Source of the DNA: Micromonospora pattaloongensis | GTDB lineage: Bacteria; Actinomycetota; Actinomycetes; Mycobacteriales; Micromonosporaceae | DNA length: 64,000 nt | NCBI RefSeq assembly: GCF_900107255.1 | Contig: NZ_FNPH01000002.1 | Span: 620,001 to 684,000 of the forward strand | Reading direction: 5' to 3' | Part shown: positions 46,491 through 55,158 of the stretch, one piece after another | Numbering within the stretch: the stretch's first letter is position 1 | Layout of the letters: each line of letters begins with the position of its first letter | The notes under the pieces: generated by a model | What the model was told of the DNA's origin: nothing | The model's database searches: none | What the model saw: only the letters and a program-made list of their open reading frames with translations | Position numbers and translations under genes: made by a program

Positions 46491-47386
46491 GGACGGAGCC
46501 TACGACGTCGAACTGAGAACGGTGGCCGGGAACGCGCGGTAATGAGAAGAGGCCCCAGGAGTGGCAGGACAACGGCAATCCCTCCCGATTCGTGCGGAAC
46601 GGCCGGCGGACGACCGGAGGTCGGCGCGGCAGCGGTCTTCGGCATCCGGTCGAAGGTCGCCGGCACGGAGAGCCCGTCCCAGCGGTTCTGCGGCCAGACG
46701 ATCACGAATGCCCGCCCGATCACGTTTTCAATCGGGACCGGCCCCTGACAGCGGGAATCCTGCGAGACCAGCCGGTGATCGCCCATCACGAAGAGTTGGC
46801 CGGGCTCGACGACGACCTCGTCGAAGCGGCGCGAACGGCACTCGCGGGGATTGGGCGGCACGTCCAGGTCGGAGTCCTCGATGACGTACGGCTCGTCGAG
46901 CGGCTGCCCGTTGACGGTGACCCGTCCGCGGTCGTCGCAGCACTTCACGCGGTCGCCGGGGATCCCGATGACCCGCTTGATGAAGTCCTTCTCGCCCGGT
47001 CGGGTGACCCCGACGAGGTCACCGACCGTCCGTCCGAGCTTGCCGACGAAGCCCGGCTCGGGCTCGTCGGCGTGCTCCGGGGCCCACCGGTCGGTGCCGC
47101 GGAAGACCACGACCTCGCCGCGCACCGGGTCCCGCACGTCGTAGACGATCTTGTTGACGAGCACCCGGTCGCCGATCAGCAGGGTGTCCTCCATCGACCC
47201 GGAGGGGATGAAGAACGCCTGCAGCAGGAACGTGCGGATCAGGACCGCGAGGCAGAACGCGACGACGAGCAGGAGCGGCAGCTCCTGCCACAGCGGCATC
47301 TGCTTGCGTTTCCGGGCCGGACGCGGCGCCCGGTCCTCGCGGCGCGGCCACGGATCCAGGTCGTTTTCCCGATACACGCTACGCAT
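46487..47386 (-). CDS. lepB: Signal peptidase I, first of a tandem pair
   Basis: 299 aa from ATG 47386. Cytoplasmic basic N-terminus (1-32), membrane anchor (about 35-57), nucleophile S64 in PSGSMEDTL and base K137 in DFIKRVIG. A hydrophobic segment near residue 270 could be a second anchor. The longer frame upstream lacks a ribosome site. Several actinomycetes encode multiple signal peptidases here; two overlapping copies imply duplicated and diverged specificity. Confidence 0.92.
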   Translation of the reverse strand: MRSVYRENDLDPWPRREDRAPRPARKRKQMPLWQELPLLLVVAFCLAVLIRTFLLQAFFIPSGSMEDTLLIGDRVLVNKIVYDVRDPVRGEVVVFRGTDRWAPEHADEPEPGFVGKLGRTVGDLVGVTRPGEKDFIKRVIGIPGDRVKCCDDRGRVTVNGQPLDEPYVIEDSDLDVPPNPRECRSRRFDEVVVEPGQLFVMGDHRLVSQDSRCQGPVPIENVIGRAFVIVWPQNRWDGLSVPATFDRMPKTAAAPTSGRPPAVPHESGGIAVVLPLLGPLLITARSRPPFSVRRRRLRP

Positions 47387-47406
47387 CTCCCCGGTCCCCA
47401 GATACA

Positions 47407-47454
47407 GCGCTACCGCCCGAGGCGCCTCGGGAGAGGCACCACGGGCGGTAGCGC
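47407..47454. terminator. Terminator-like hairpin between lepB and rplS
   Basis: A 12-base perfect stem (47407-47418 with 47443-47454) enclosing an inner palindrome CGAGGCGCCTCG. It lies just upstream of the lepB start on the minus strand and downstream of rplS, separating the two units. Confidence 0.65.
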
Positions 47455-47572
47455 GGTTGTGTCCCGCCGCCACGACGCGGGTCGTGGACGTAGCGTTCGC
47501 CGTTTGTCACTGCGGCCAGCGTAATTGGCGCCGGACCCGAGCGGCAGTCCCGGGAGCGGGTCGGTGACCGGC

Positions 47573-47929
47573 TCAGCCGACCTTGGTCTCCCGAAGCTCC
47601 TTGATCTTGGCCTTCTTGCCCCGCAGCTCACGCAGGTAGTAGAGCTTCGCCCGACGGACGTCACCGCGGGTCACGACCTCGAGTCGGTCGATCGCCGGGC
47701 TGTTGATCGGGTACGTCCGCTCGACCCCGACACCGAAGCTGACCTTGCGGATGGTGAAGGTCTCGCGCAGGCCGCCGCCCTGGCGGCGGATCACGACGCC
47801 CTGGAAGACCTGGACGCGGGAGCGGTTACCCTCGACGACCCGGGCGTGCACCTTGAGCGTGTCGCCGGCACGGAAGTCCGGGATGTCGGTCCGCTGCGAC
47901 TGGGCGTCGAGAGCGTCCAGCGTGTTCAT
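47573..47929 (-). CDS. rplS: 50S ribosomal protein L19
   Basis: 118 aa from ATG 47929. It matches the family start [26 protein letters not shown], and the C-terminal [12 protein letters not shown]. It ends the rpsP-KH-rimM-trmD-rplS string, but 122 bases with two hairpins separate it from trmD, so it may have a separate promoter or leader control. Confidence 0.96.
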   Translation of the reverse strand: MNTLDALDAQSQRTDIPDFRAGDTLKVHARVVEGNRSRVQVFQGVVIRRQGGGLRETFTIRKVSFGVGVERTYPINSPAIDRLEVVTRGDVRRAKLYYLRELRGKKAKIKELRETKVG

Positions 47930-47953
47930 CGCTGCATCCTTGTGATACTCAAG

Positions 47954-48042
47954 GCGCACCGACCACCGGTGCGCGAATGGATGATTCTGATCCTCACGAC
48001 TTCTGGGGATCCTCGCAGCCGCCCACGGTGTGGTCGGCTGCG
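47954..48042 (-). promoter_or_regulatory. Two hairpins in the rplS leader / trmD 3' region
   Basis: Stem 1: GCGCACCG (47954-47961) with CGGTGCGC (47967-47974), loop of five. Stem 2: CGCAGCCG (48014-48021) with CGGCTGCG (48035-48042), loop of 13. On the minus strand stem 2 follows the trmD stop and could terminate, while stem 1 lies near the rplS ribosome site. L19 leaders controlling their own synthesis are known in Firmicutes; this one is only suggestive. Confidence 0.45.
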
Positions 48043-48051
48043 GCAACCTCA

Positions 48052-48849
48052 CTACTTTGCCATATCGTCGGGCCGGACCTGAAATCCGGCCCCCGTCAGC
48101 AGGGTCACGTCGCGCTTGTCGAGCGACTCGGCGGGCAGCGCCGCGAGCAGGTCCGGACGACGGCGCCCGGTCCGCAACAGCGCCTCGTCGCGGCGCCACC
48201 GCGCGATCCGCCCGTGATCCCCCGAGCGCAGGATCTCCGGCACGTCGTGGCCGCGCCACGTCGGGGGCTTCGTGTAGACCGGCGCTTCGAGCAGGCCGTG
48301 CGCGTGCGACTCCTCCTCCAGCGACCCGACGTTGCCGAGCACGCCGGGCAGCAGCCGGGTCACCGCCTCCAGGATCACCAGCACCGCGACCTCGCCGCCG
48401 AAGAGCACGTAGTCGCCGAGCGACACCTCCGTCACCGGCATCCGAGTCCCCGCGTGCTCCAGCACCCGCTGGTCGATGCCCTCGTACCGGCCGCAGGCGA
48501 AGAGCAGCCGGGGCTCGTCGGCGAGTTCGTGCGCCAACGCCTGGCGGAACGGGACGCCGGCCGGCGTCGGCACCACCAGCCGCGGCGCGGGCGCGTCGGC
48601 GGGGGCGAGCGCGTCCAGCGCCTCGCCCCACGGCTCCGGTCGCATCACCATGCCGGGACCGCCGCCGTACGGCGTGTCGTCCACGGTGCGGTGCACGTCG
48701 TGGGTCCAGGTCCGCAGGTCGTGTACGGCGAGGTCGAGCAGCCCGTTGCGGCGGGCCTTGCCGATCAGCGACAGGTCGAGCGGGCCGAAGTACTCGGGGA
48801 AGATCGTGACGATGTCGACCCGCATCGCGGGGTGTCGCGGTGCGTTCAC
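48052..48849 (-). CDS. trmD: tRNA (guanine37-N1)-methyltransferase
   Basis: SPOUT methyltransferase, up to 265 aa. The trefoil-knot motifs [13 protein letters not shown] and [18 protein letters not shown] bind SAM. The conserved start is [13 protein letters not shown] at ATG 48825, but GTG 48849 overlaps the rimM stop as GTGA and lacks competition from a ribosome site nearer ATG. I give the coupled GTG and note ATG 48825 as the alternative. Confidence 0.94.
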   Translation of the reverse strand: MNAPRHPAMRVDIVTIFPEYFGPLDLSLIGKARRNGLLDLAVHDLRTWTHDVHRTVDDTPYGGGPGMVMRPEPWGEALDALAPADAPAPRLVVPTPAGVPFRQALAHELADEPRLLFACGRYEGIDQRVLEHAGTRMPVTEVSLGDYVLFGGEVAVLVILEAVTRLLPGVLGNVGSLEEESHAHGLLEAPVYTKPPTWRGHDVPEILRSGDHGRIARWRRDEALLRTGRRRPDLLAALPAESLDKRDVTLLTGAGFQVRPDDMAK

Positions 48850-49403
48850 AGCTCGAGCAGCCCCGGCGGCGCGTCCACAACGACCCGACCGGCAGCCAGG
48901 TCGACGTCCGGGACGATCTCCTTCACGAACGGCACCAGCGCGGTGCCTCCGCTCGGACGGCGCAGCACGAGCAGGTCGGAGGCGGGCGCGTGGTCGATGG
49001 CGGTCACCTCGCCGAGCGGCTCCCCCGCCGGGCTGACCGCGATCAGCCCCACCAGCTGGTGGTCGAGGAACTCGTCCGGGTCGGTCGGCGCCGGCACCTC
49101 GTCGCTGTCCACGCAGAGCAGAACGCCACGCAGCACCTCGGCGACGTTGCGGTCGTAGACGCCCTCGAAGAGCACGAGCGGGCGTCCCTGGTGCCAGCGC
49201 ACCGCTTCGACGACGAGCCGCTCGGGTACCCGTACCCGATGGGCGTCGTCGCCCCCCGGCTCGGGGGCGGGAAGCGCCGTCGGGTCGGTGATCAACACCG
49301 ACCCGACGGCGAACCGTGTTTCGGGCTCGTCCGTCCGCACCTCCACGGTGAGCTCACCGCGGATGCCGTGCGGACGGCCGATGCGGCCGACGATCAGGAG
49401 CAT
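48846..49403 (-). CDS. rimM: 16S rRNA processing protein RimM
   Basis: 185 aa, assisting 30S head maturation with S19. It contains the N-terminal beta-barrel ([20 protein letters not shown]) and the PRC-barrel ([20 protein letters not shown]). The ATG shares one base with the KH protein stop (TGATG). Confidence 0.95.
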   Translation of the reverse strand: MLLIVGRIGRPHGIRGELTVEVRTDEPETRFAVGSVLITDPTALPAPEPGGDDAHRVRVPERLVVEAVRWHQGRPLVLFEGVYDRNVAEVLRGVLLCVDSDEVPAPTDPDEFLDHQLVGLIAVSPAGEPLGEVTAIDHAPASDLLVLRRPSGGTALVPFVKEIVPDVDLAAGRVVVDAPPGLLEL

Positions 49404-49636
49404 CAGTACGAGTCGACGATGTCGACGCGCACGCCGCGCCCACCGACCGAGCCGATGACCTGGCGCAGCGCCTTGGCGGTGCGACCACCGCGTCCGATCA
49501 CCGTGCCCAGGTCCTCGGGGTGCACGCGCACCTCCAGGAGCTTGCCCCGGCGGTTGTCGACCAGCCGGACGCGCACGTCGTCCGGGTGGTCGACGATGCC
49601 CTTGACCAGGTGCTCCAACGCCGGCCGGATTGCCAC
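49403..49636 (-). CDS. KH-domain RNA-binding protein (KhpA-like)
   Basis: 77 aa from GTG 49636, starting one base after the rpsP stop. A single KH domain with the GxxG loop in VIGRGGRTAKALRQVI. This small KH protein always lies between rpsP and rimM in actinobacteria and is thought to bind structured RNA, possibly with a KhpB partner. Confidence 0.94.
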   Translation of the reverse strand: MAIRPALEHLVKGIVDHPDDVRVRLVDNRRGKLLEVRVHPEDLGTVIGRGGRTAKALRQVIGSVGGRGVRVDIVDSY

Positions 49637-49637
49637 G

Positions 49638-50099
49638 TCAGGCCTGCTCGCCGGAGTCCGCACCGGCCTGCTCCTCGGTCTGCGCCGGGGCCTCGGCGGC
49701 CGGCTCGGCCTTCTTCTCGGCGGCCTTCTTCGTCGGCTTGGCCGGGGTCTCGGCCAGCCCGGCCGCGGCCTTGGCCTCGGCCTCGTAGGCCGCCTTCCGG
49801 TCGGCGCGCTCCGGCGCGACCAGCAGCGGCGGCGGGGCCGGCAGGCCCTTGAACTTCTGCCAGTCGCCGGTCTTCTCCAGCAGGCGCTGAACCGCCTCGC
49901 TCGGCTGCGCGCCGACGGAGAGCCAGTACTGGACCCGGTCCGAGGTGACCTCGATCACCGAAGGGTGCTCCTTCGGCTGGTAGATCCCGAGGAACTCGAT
50001 CGCACGGCCGTCGCGCTTGGTGCGCGAGTCGGCGACGACGATGCGGTACTGCGGGTTGCGGATCTTGCCCATCCGCAGGAGCCGGATCTTAACGGCCAC
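49638..50099 (-). CDS. rpsP: 30S ribosomal protein S16
   Basis: 153 aa from GTG 50099. The ribosomal core ([29 protein letters not shown]) occupies residues 1-90. A 60-residue Ala/Glu/Lys/Pro tail follows, typical of actinobacterial S16. It is first in its operon. A near-perfect hairpin (50122-50133 with 50146-50157) lies in its leader. Confidence 0.96.
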   Translation of the reverse strand: MAVKIRLLRMGKIRNPQYRIVVADSRTKRDGRAIEFLGIYQPKEHPSVIEVTSDRVQYWLSVGAQPSEAVQRLLEKTGDWQKFKGLPAPPPLLVAPERADRKAAYEAEAKAAAGLAETPAKPTKKAAEKKAEPAAEAPAQTEEQAGADSGEQA

Positions 50100-50121
50100 G
50101 TGTGTTCGCTCCTGTTGCGAT

Positions 50122-50157
50122 TCTCACCAACCCGAGCGGGCGGTGGGGTGGGTGAGA
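50122..50157 (-). promoter_or_regulatory. Leader hairpin upstream of rpsP
   Basis: A 12-base stem with one wobble pair, loop of 12, at 22-58 bases upstream of the rpsP start. It may be part of the 5' leader or the promoter-proximal end of the preceding unit. Confidence 0.35.
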
Positions 50158-50301
50158 GTCGACCGGCACAGTGGGGTTGGGCCGGAGACTGCTCGATGGA
50201 CTGGCGACACGCCCGGGTTAGAGGGCGCCGGACGCGCGCCGGATACCAGCCAACCATTCTGCCAGATCGGGCCCGGAAACTTCACACCGGAGCCGGTGAC
50301 G

Positions 50302-50862
50302 TCACGCCAACAGGTCCCGGGTGTGCACCACCGTGCCGAAATGACCGTGGATGTTCGCGGCGGTCGCCCGCGCGAACTCGTCGCCCGTCACCACCACCCC
50401 GTCCGGGCCCGCCTCGCCGAACGTGTGCGTGGCGTCGATCGCGAACAGCACGTCGTACCCGAGATCACCCGCCATCCGCGCCGTGGTCTCGCAGCACCGG
50501 TTGGTCTGGATGCCGGTGATCACGACCTGGCGCGCGCCGCGGGCCTGCAGCCACCGGCCCAGATCCGGGGTGCCCAGGAAGGCGGAGTGCACGCTCTTCG
50601 CGATCTCCAGCGCGGGGGTGAACCCGGCCACCACCGGCTTGTACGCGTGGCCGGGCGCGTCGGGGCGCAGCGGCGAGCGCGGGCTCGTGGAGGCGTGCCG
50701 CACCCGCACGACCGGGCGGCCGGCGGCGGTCCACGCGTCGATCAGGCGCCCGATGTTCGCCTCGGCGTCCGGGTTGTTCCGCTCACCCCAGTACGGGTCG
50801 TCGAAGCCCTGCTGCACGTCGATCACGAGGAGCACGGCGTCCGGTTGGAGAAGGTTCGTCAT
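50302..50862 (-). CDS. Isochorismatase-family cysteine hydrolase
   Basis: 186 aa from ATG 50862. Catalytic residues expected for the family are D15 in VIDVQQGF, K89 in EIAKSVHSAF and C123 in ITGIQTNRCCETTA. Such enzymes hydrolyse isochorismate, nicotinamide or related amides; the substrate cannot be inferred. It is divergently transcribed from a GlxA/AraC regulator, which is the probable controller. Confidence 0.88.
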   Translation of the reverse strand: MTNLLQPDAVLLVIDVQQGFDDPYWGERNNPDAEANIGRLIDAWTAAGRPVVRVRHASTSPRSPLRPDAPGHAYKPVVAGFTPALEIAKSVHSAFLGTPDLGRWLQARGARQVVITGIQTNRCCETTARMAGDLGYDVLFAIDATHTFGEAGPDGVVVTGDEFARATAANIHGHFGTVVHTRDLLA

Positions 50863-50899
50863 GCTCTCGATGATGTCGACGCCGCCGTACGGGTACGAG

Positions 50900-50934
50900 T
50901 GGCAGGATTGACACCCCTGCGCTGATTTCTGCCA
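50900..50934. promoter_or_regulatory. Inverted TGGCAG...CTGCCA in divergent promoter
   Basis: TGGCAG (50900-50905) and CTGCCA (50929-50934), 23 bases apart, between the isochorismatase and the AraC-type gene. The left arm, TGGCAGGATT, fits nine of ten positions of the Streptomyces AdpA consensus TGGCSNGWWY; AdpA is itself a GlxA-type AraC protein. The regulator at 50945 probably binds here. Confidence 0.55.
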
Positions 50935-50944
50935 GACTCGACGG

Positions 50945-51892
50945 ATGCGCACGATCGCCGTCCTGCTCCACCACGCCGTACGGATCTTCGACTACGGGGT
51001 CATCCACGAGGTCTTCGGCGTGGACCGCAGCGACGACCACGTCCCGGCGATGTCGCTGTGGCGCTGCTCCCCGGGGCGTACCCCGGTGTCGCTGCCCGGC
51101 GGGGCCACCCTCGCCGCCACGCACGACCTCGAGGCGCTGGCCCGCGCGGACCTGGTGCTGGTGCCGGGCGGCGAGCCCGCGCCACCGCGCGCCGATGCGG
51201 CCGAGGTCCGGGCCCTGCGCGCCGCGGCCGATGCCGGCGTCCCGATCGCCGCGCTGTGCAGCGGCGCGTTCCTGCTCGGCGACGCCGGGCTGCTCGACGG
51301 GCGGCGCGCGACCACCCACTGGCGGCTGGTCGACGCGCTGACCCGGTCCGCGCCGGACGCCCGGATCGAGTCCGGGCCGCTCTGGATCTCCGACGGCCCG
51401 ATCCTGACCGCCGCCGGCACCGCCGCCGGCATCGACCTCTGCCTGCACCTGGTCCGGCGGGCGCACGGCGCCGCCGTGGCCGCCACGATCGCCCGCCGGA
51501 TGGTCACCCCGCCGCACCGCGACGGCGATCAGGCGCAGTACGTGCCCGCCGGCGCCGGGCCGCTGCCGGACGCGCTCACCGACGTGCTCGCCTGGGCCCG
51601 CGACCACCTGCACGAGCCGCTGACCGTCGCGGTGCTGGCCCGGCGGGCCCAGCAGTCGCCGCGCACGTTCGCGCGGCGCTTCGCCGAGACCACCGGCAGC
51701 ACCCCGCTGCGTTGGCTGCACCACCAGCGGGTCCAGCTCGCCCAGGAACTGATGGAACGCACCGACCTGCCGGTGGAGGAGGTCGCCCGGCGCGCCGGCT
51801 TCGGCACCACCGCCGTGCTGCGCCGGCACTTCGGCCGCGACCTGGGCACCACCCCGACCGCCTACCGCCGCCGCTTCGCGACCCCCACCTGA
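50945..51892 (+). CDS. GlxA/AdpA-like AraC-family regulator
   Basis: 315 aa. An N-terminal DJ-1/PfpI (class I amidotransferase-like) domain with the nucleophile-elbow pattern ALCSGAFLLG is followed by a double helix-turn-helix AraC domain in the last 90 residues (LARRAQQSPRTFARRF and VARRAGFGTTAVLRRHF). Of the GATase1-AraC type used for catabolic or developmental control. Divergent from the isochorismatase gene with an 82-base shared promoter. Confidence 0.9.
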   Translation: MRTIAVLLHHAVRIFDYGVIHEVFGVDRSDDHVPAMSLWRCSPGRTPVSLPGGATLAATHDLEALARADLVLVPGGEPAPPRADAAEVRALRAAADAGVPIAALCSGAFLLGDAGLLDGRRATTHWRLVDALTRSAPDARIESGPLWISDGPILTAAGTAAGIDLCLHLVRRAHGAAVAATIARRMVTPPHRDGDQAQYVPAGAGPLPDALTDVLAWARDHLHEPLTVAVLARRAQQSPRTFARRFAETTGSTPLRWLHHQRVQLAQELMERTDLPVEEVARRAGFGTTAVLRRHFGRDLGTTPTAYRRRFATPT

Positions 51893-51903
51893 TCGGTGCC
51901 GCG

Positions 51904-52551
51904 TCAGCGCGCCTGCGGCCGATCCCACCCTGCCGGCAACTCCATGGGCGGGGTCCAGGACGGATCGGGTACGAAGTCACACCACGTGCCGTCGAAGGGA
52001 AATTCGCCCGCCTCGGCCAGCTTGATCACGCGCTCCCCCTCGGCGCGCACCGCCGCCTCGTCGACCACCCAGTAGTGCTCCGGAAAGCCGAGCCGCTCGA
52101 CGAACTCGTCCTCGTCCTTCCACTCCCAGCTCAGATCCGGGTGGACGAGCACGTCGAGGTCCTGGTCGACGATGTCGACGCCGGCAACCGCGCCGTCGTC
52201 CCAACGCACGCCGGGCTCCTCCAGGTTGACGTACCAGTTGGTGAAGCGGCCGCGCTCGTCGCGGAACCACCACACCGAGTGCGCCGCGCCCGTCGGCAGG
52301 AACTTCAGCACCGGCGGGCCCGCCCACACGCCGTGCGCCGGCCGGTACGACCGGCCGATCCACTCGGCGAAGGGCATGGCGCGCAGCCCCCGCCCGTCGT
52401 CGGCGGCCTCGGTGACCACCGGACTGCCGCGGTCGATCCAGACCAGCAGCCCCCGCTCGTCGTCGCTGACGACGCGGGCCGGGCGGACCCAGCCGACCCG
52501 CCCGTGCCGCATGTTGCGGTGCAGGATCAGCCGCCCCGGCTCGAAACGCAT
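51904..52551 (-). CDS. DUF402 family protein
   Basis: 215 aa from ATG 52551, with GGAGG about ten bases upstream. The DUF402 core includes HSVWWFRDERGRFTNWYVNLEEP and VDIVDQDLDVLVHPD, where acidic residues may bind divalent metal. Members include phosphatases acting on nucleoside di/triphosphates. Located directly downstream of proS, it could be co-transcribed. Confidence 0.8.
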   Translation of the reverse strand: MRFEPGRLILHRNMRHGRVGWVRPARVVSDDERGLLVWIDRGSPVVTEAADDGRGLRAMPFAEWIGRSYRPAHGVWAGPPVLKFLPTGAAHSVWWFRDERGRFTNWYVNLEEPGVRWDDGAVAGVDIVDQDLDVLVHPDLSWEWKDEDEFVERLGFPEHYWVVDEAAVRAEGERVIKLAEAGEFPFDGTWCDFVPDPSWTPPMELPAGWDRPQAR

Positions 52552-52571
52552 CAGCCCGGCCTCCGGCCCGG

Positions 52572-53978
52572 TCAGTACGAGCGGGCCATGATGGCGATGA
52601 GGTCGGGCTCGTCCTCGGAGTCCGGCACCGAGCCGTCCGGGCGCACCAGGCAGCGCACGGTCACGCCCTGCCCGTTCGCCTCGGCCTCGCCGCGCGCGCC
52701 GACCTCGGACCACGGCACCCGCGCCCAGCCGGTCGCGGCCGCCTCGACCGCCTCGTCCAGCGAGCCGACCGACACGGTGTGGGAGTCGCGGAACGCGAGC
52801 GCCTGGTCGTACAACGCCCGCTGGTCGGCCTCGAGCGCGGCGAGCACCGTCGACACGACGTCGGCGACCGGGACGGGGGTCTTGGCCCCGTCAACGCGGC
52901 GCACCACGACGGCGTTGCCGGCGGCGAGGTCGCGGGGACCGACCTCGACGCGAACCGGATAGCCCTTGAGCTCGGCGTCCACGGCCCGGCGGCCGAACGG
53001 GGTGTCGACCCGGTCGTCGAACCCGACCCGAACCCCGGCGTCGCGCAGCGCGTCGCGCAGCTTGGCCGCGGCCTCGCCGACGCCCTCGCCCGCCTTCACG
53101 ATCATGATGTACGCCTGCACCGGCGCGAGCCGCGGCGGCACCCGCAGCCCGTTGTCGTCACCGTGGCACATGATCAGACCGCCGAGCATCCGCGTCGACG
53201 TGCCCCACGAGGTGGTCCAGGCGTGCTCCACCCCGCCGGACTTGCCGGAATAGGTGATGTCGAAGGCCCGGGCGAAGTTCTGGCCCAACTCGTGCGAGGT
53301 GCCCATCTGCAGCGCCTTGCCGTCGCCCATCATCCCTTCGAGCGTGTACGTGCTGGTCGCGCCGGCGAAGCGCTCGCGCGCCGTCTTGCGGCCGACCACC
53401 ACCGGGATGCCGAGGACGTTGACCATGAAATCCTCGTACACCTCGTGCAGGATCTTCCGGGCGTAGGCGCGCGCGTCCGCCTCGTCGGCGTGCGCGGTGT
53501 GCCCCTCCTGCCAGAGGAACTCGCTGGTCCGCAGGAACACCCGCGGGCGCAGCTCCCAGCGCACCACGTTGGCCCACTGGTTGAGCAGCAGCGGCAGGTC
53601 CCGGTACGAGTCGACCCACTTGGCCATGAACTCGCCGATGACGGTCTCGCTGGTCGGGCGGACCACGACCGGCTCGGCGAGCTGCTTGCCGCCGCCGTGG
53701 GTGACGACCGCCAGCTCCGGCGAGAAGCCCTCGACGTGCTCGGCCTCGCGCTTGAGGTAGTTCTCCGGGATGAAGAGCGGGAAGTACGCGTTCTCCGCGC
53801 CGGACGCCTTGATCCGGCCGTCCATCTCCGACTGCATCCGCTCCCAGATGGCGTACCCGGCCGGTCGGATCACCATGGTGCCGCGCACCGGACCGTTGTC
53901 GGCGAGCTGCGCCTTGGCGATCAGGTCCTGATACCAGCGGGGAAAGTCTTCGGAGCGGGGTGTGAGCACGCGGGCCAT
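52572..53978 (-). CDS. proS: Prolyl-tRNA synthetase, short (eukaryote/archaeal-like) type
   Basis: 468 aa class II synthetase. Motif 2 (RWELRPRVFLRTSEFLWQEG) and motif 3-like GTSTRMLGGLIMCHGDD are present, followed by the anticodon-binding domain and a C-terminal zinc-like domain ending in ARSY. There is no inserted editing (YbaK-like) domain as in the longer bacterial form of about 580 aa. This is the archaeal/eukaryal ProS type. It lies outside the mycobacterial ffh-rpsP context. Confidence 0.93.
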   Translation of the reverse strand: MARVLTPRSEDFPRWYQDLIAKAQLADNGPVRGTMVIRPAGYAIWERMQSEMDGRIKASGAENAYFPLFIPENYLKREAEHVEGFSPELAVVTHGGGKQLAEPVVVRPTSETVIGEFMAKWVDSYRDLPLLLNQWANVVRWELRPRVFLRTSEFLWQEGHTAHADEADARAYARKILHEVYEDFMVNVLGIPVVVGRKTARERFAGATSTYTLEGMMGDGKALQMGTSHELGQNFARAFDITYSGKSGGVEHAWTTSWGTSTRMLGGLIMCHGDDNGLRVPPRLAPVQAYIMIVKAGEGVGEAAAKLRDALRDAGVRVGFDDRVDTPFGRRAVDAELKGYPVRVEVGPRDLAAGNAVVVRRVDGAKTPVPVADVVSTVLAALEADQRALYDQALAFRDSHTVSVGSLDEAVEAAATGWARVPWSEVGARGEAEANGQGVTVRCLVRPDGSVPDSEDEPDLIAIMARSY

Positions 53979-54004
53979 GACCGGTCATCCTAGCCGGGAG
54001 GTCC

Positions 54005-54032
54005 GCGGCCAGCGGTAGCGCCCGCTGGCCGC
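54005..54032 (-). terminator. Hairpin downstream of the amidohydrolase gene
   Basis: An 11-base stem, GCGGCCAGCGG (54005-54015) with CCGCTGGCCGC (54022-54032), loop of six, between the amidohydrolase stop and the proS start on the minus strand. Confidence 0.65.
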
Positions 54033-54060
54033 GCCGCGCCGGCCGACGGCGGGCGAGGCG

Positions 54061-55140
54061 TCAGAGCACCACGCGACCCCGCAACACGATGCGCTTCGGG
54101 TCCTGCACGACCCGCAGGTCGGCGCGGGGGTCGGCGTCGTAGACCACGAGGTCGGCGAGCCCGCCCTCGACCAGGCCGGGGAAGCCGAGCCAGTCGCGCG
54201 CTCCCCAGGAGGCGGCCCGGAGCACGTCCAGGGTGGACATCCCGGCGCGCTCGCGCAGCAGCAGCATCTCGCGCGCGGCGAGGCCGTGGTCGATGCCGCC
54301 GCCGGCGTCGGTGCCGACGTAGATCGGCACGCCCGCCTCGTACGCGGCGGCCACCACGGCGGGGAAGCCGTCGCGCAGCGCGAGCATGTGCTTCGCGTAG
54401 CCGGGGAACTTCTCCCGGGCCCGCTCGGCGATGTCGCCGAAGGTGGCGATGTTGATCATCGTGGGCACCAGCGCGGTGCCGCGCCGGGCCATCTCGTCGA
54501 CCAGCTCGGGGCGGAGTCCGGTGCCGTGCTCGACCGAGTCAACCCCGGCCCGCACCATGATCTCGACGGCCGACTCCGAGAAGGTGTGCACCGCGACCCG
54601 CGCCCCCTCGGCGTGCGCCGCGTCCACCGCGGCGCGCATCGTGTCGGCGTCCCAGGCCGGGGCGAGATCGCCGGCGTCGCGCTCGATCCAGTCGCCGACC
54701 AGCTTCACCCAGCCGTTGCCGGCGCGGGCCTGCTCCGCGACCGTGGCCGGCACGTCGGGCGCGGCGACCTCGATGCCGATGTCGCGCAGGTAGCGCTTCG
54801 GCGGGGCGACGTGCCGGCCCGCGCGCGCCAGTCGCGGCACGTCGGGGTCGTCGTCGAGCTCGGGGTACGGGTACGGCGAGCCGGCGTCGCGGATCGCCAG
54901 CACCCCGGCGTCCCGGTCGATCCGGGCGAGTCGCCGCGCCTCGTCGACCGAGCCGATGGGCGCGCCGCCGCGGGCGATGCCGATGTGGCAGTGCGCGTCG
55001 ACCAGGCCGGGCAGGATGAACCCGCCGTCGGCGACGGTCGTGGCGCCGGCCACCGGCGTGGTGGTGACGCGGTCGCCGACCAGCCAGAGGTCGCGCACCT
55101 CGTCGTCGGGGAGCACCACCCCGCGTACGTGCAACGGCAT
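54061..55140 (-). CDS. Amidohydrolase family protein (imidazolonepropionase-like)
   Basis: 359 aa from ATG 55140. Metal ligands H50 and H52 (DAHCH), a bridging lysine in WVKLVGDW, His in VAVHTFSES and VEHGTG, and Asp in YVGTDAGGG. The C-terminal GLADLVVYDADPRADL is typical. Related enzymes hydrolyse prolidase-like dipeptides or organophosphates. The substrate is unknown. GTG 55146 is two codons upstream. Confidence 0.87.
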   Translation of the reverse strand: MPLHVRGVVLPDDEVRDLWLVGDRVTTTPVAGATTVADGGFILPGLVDAHCHIGIARGGAPIGSVDEARRLARIDRDAGVLAIRDAGSPYPYPELDDDPDVPRLARAGRHVAPPKRYLRDIGIEVAAPDVPATVAEQARAGNGWVKLVGDWIERDAGDLAPAWDADTMRAAVDAAHAEGARVAVHTFSESAVEIMVRAGVDSVEHGTGLRPELVDEMARRGTALVPTMINIATFGDIAERAREKFPGYAKHMLALRDGFPAVVAAAYEAGVPIYVGTDAGGGIDHGLAAREMLLLRERAGMSTLDVLRAASWGARDWLGFPGLVEGGLADLVVYDADPRADLRVVQDPKRIVLRGRVVL

Positions 55141-55158
55141 GCGCACAGTCCTACCGCA

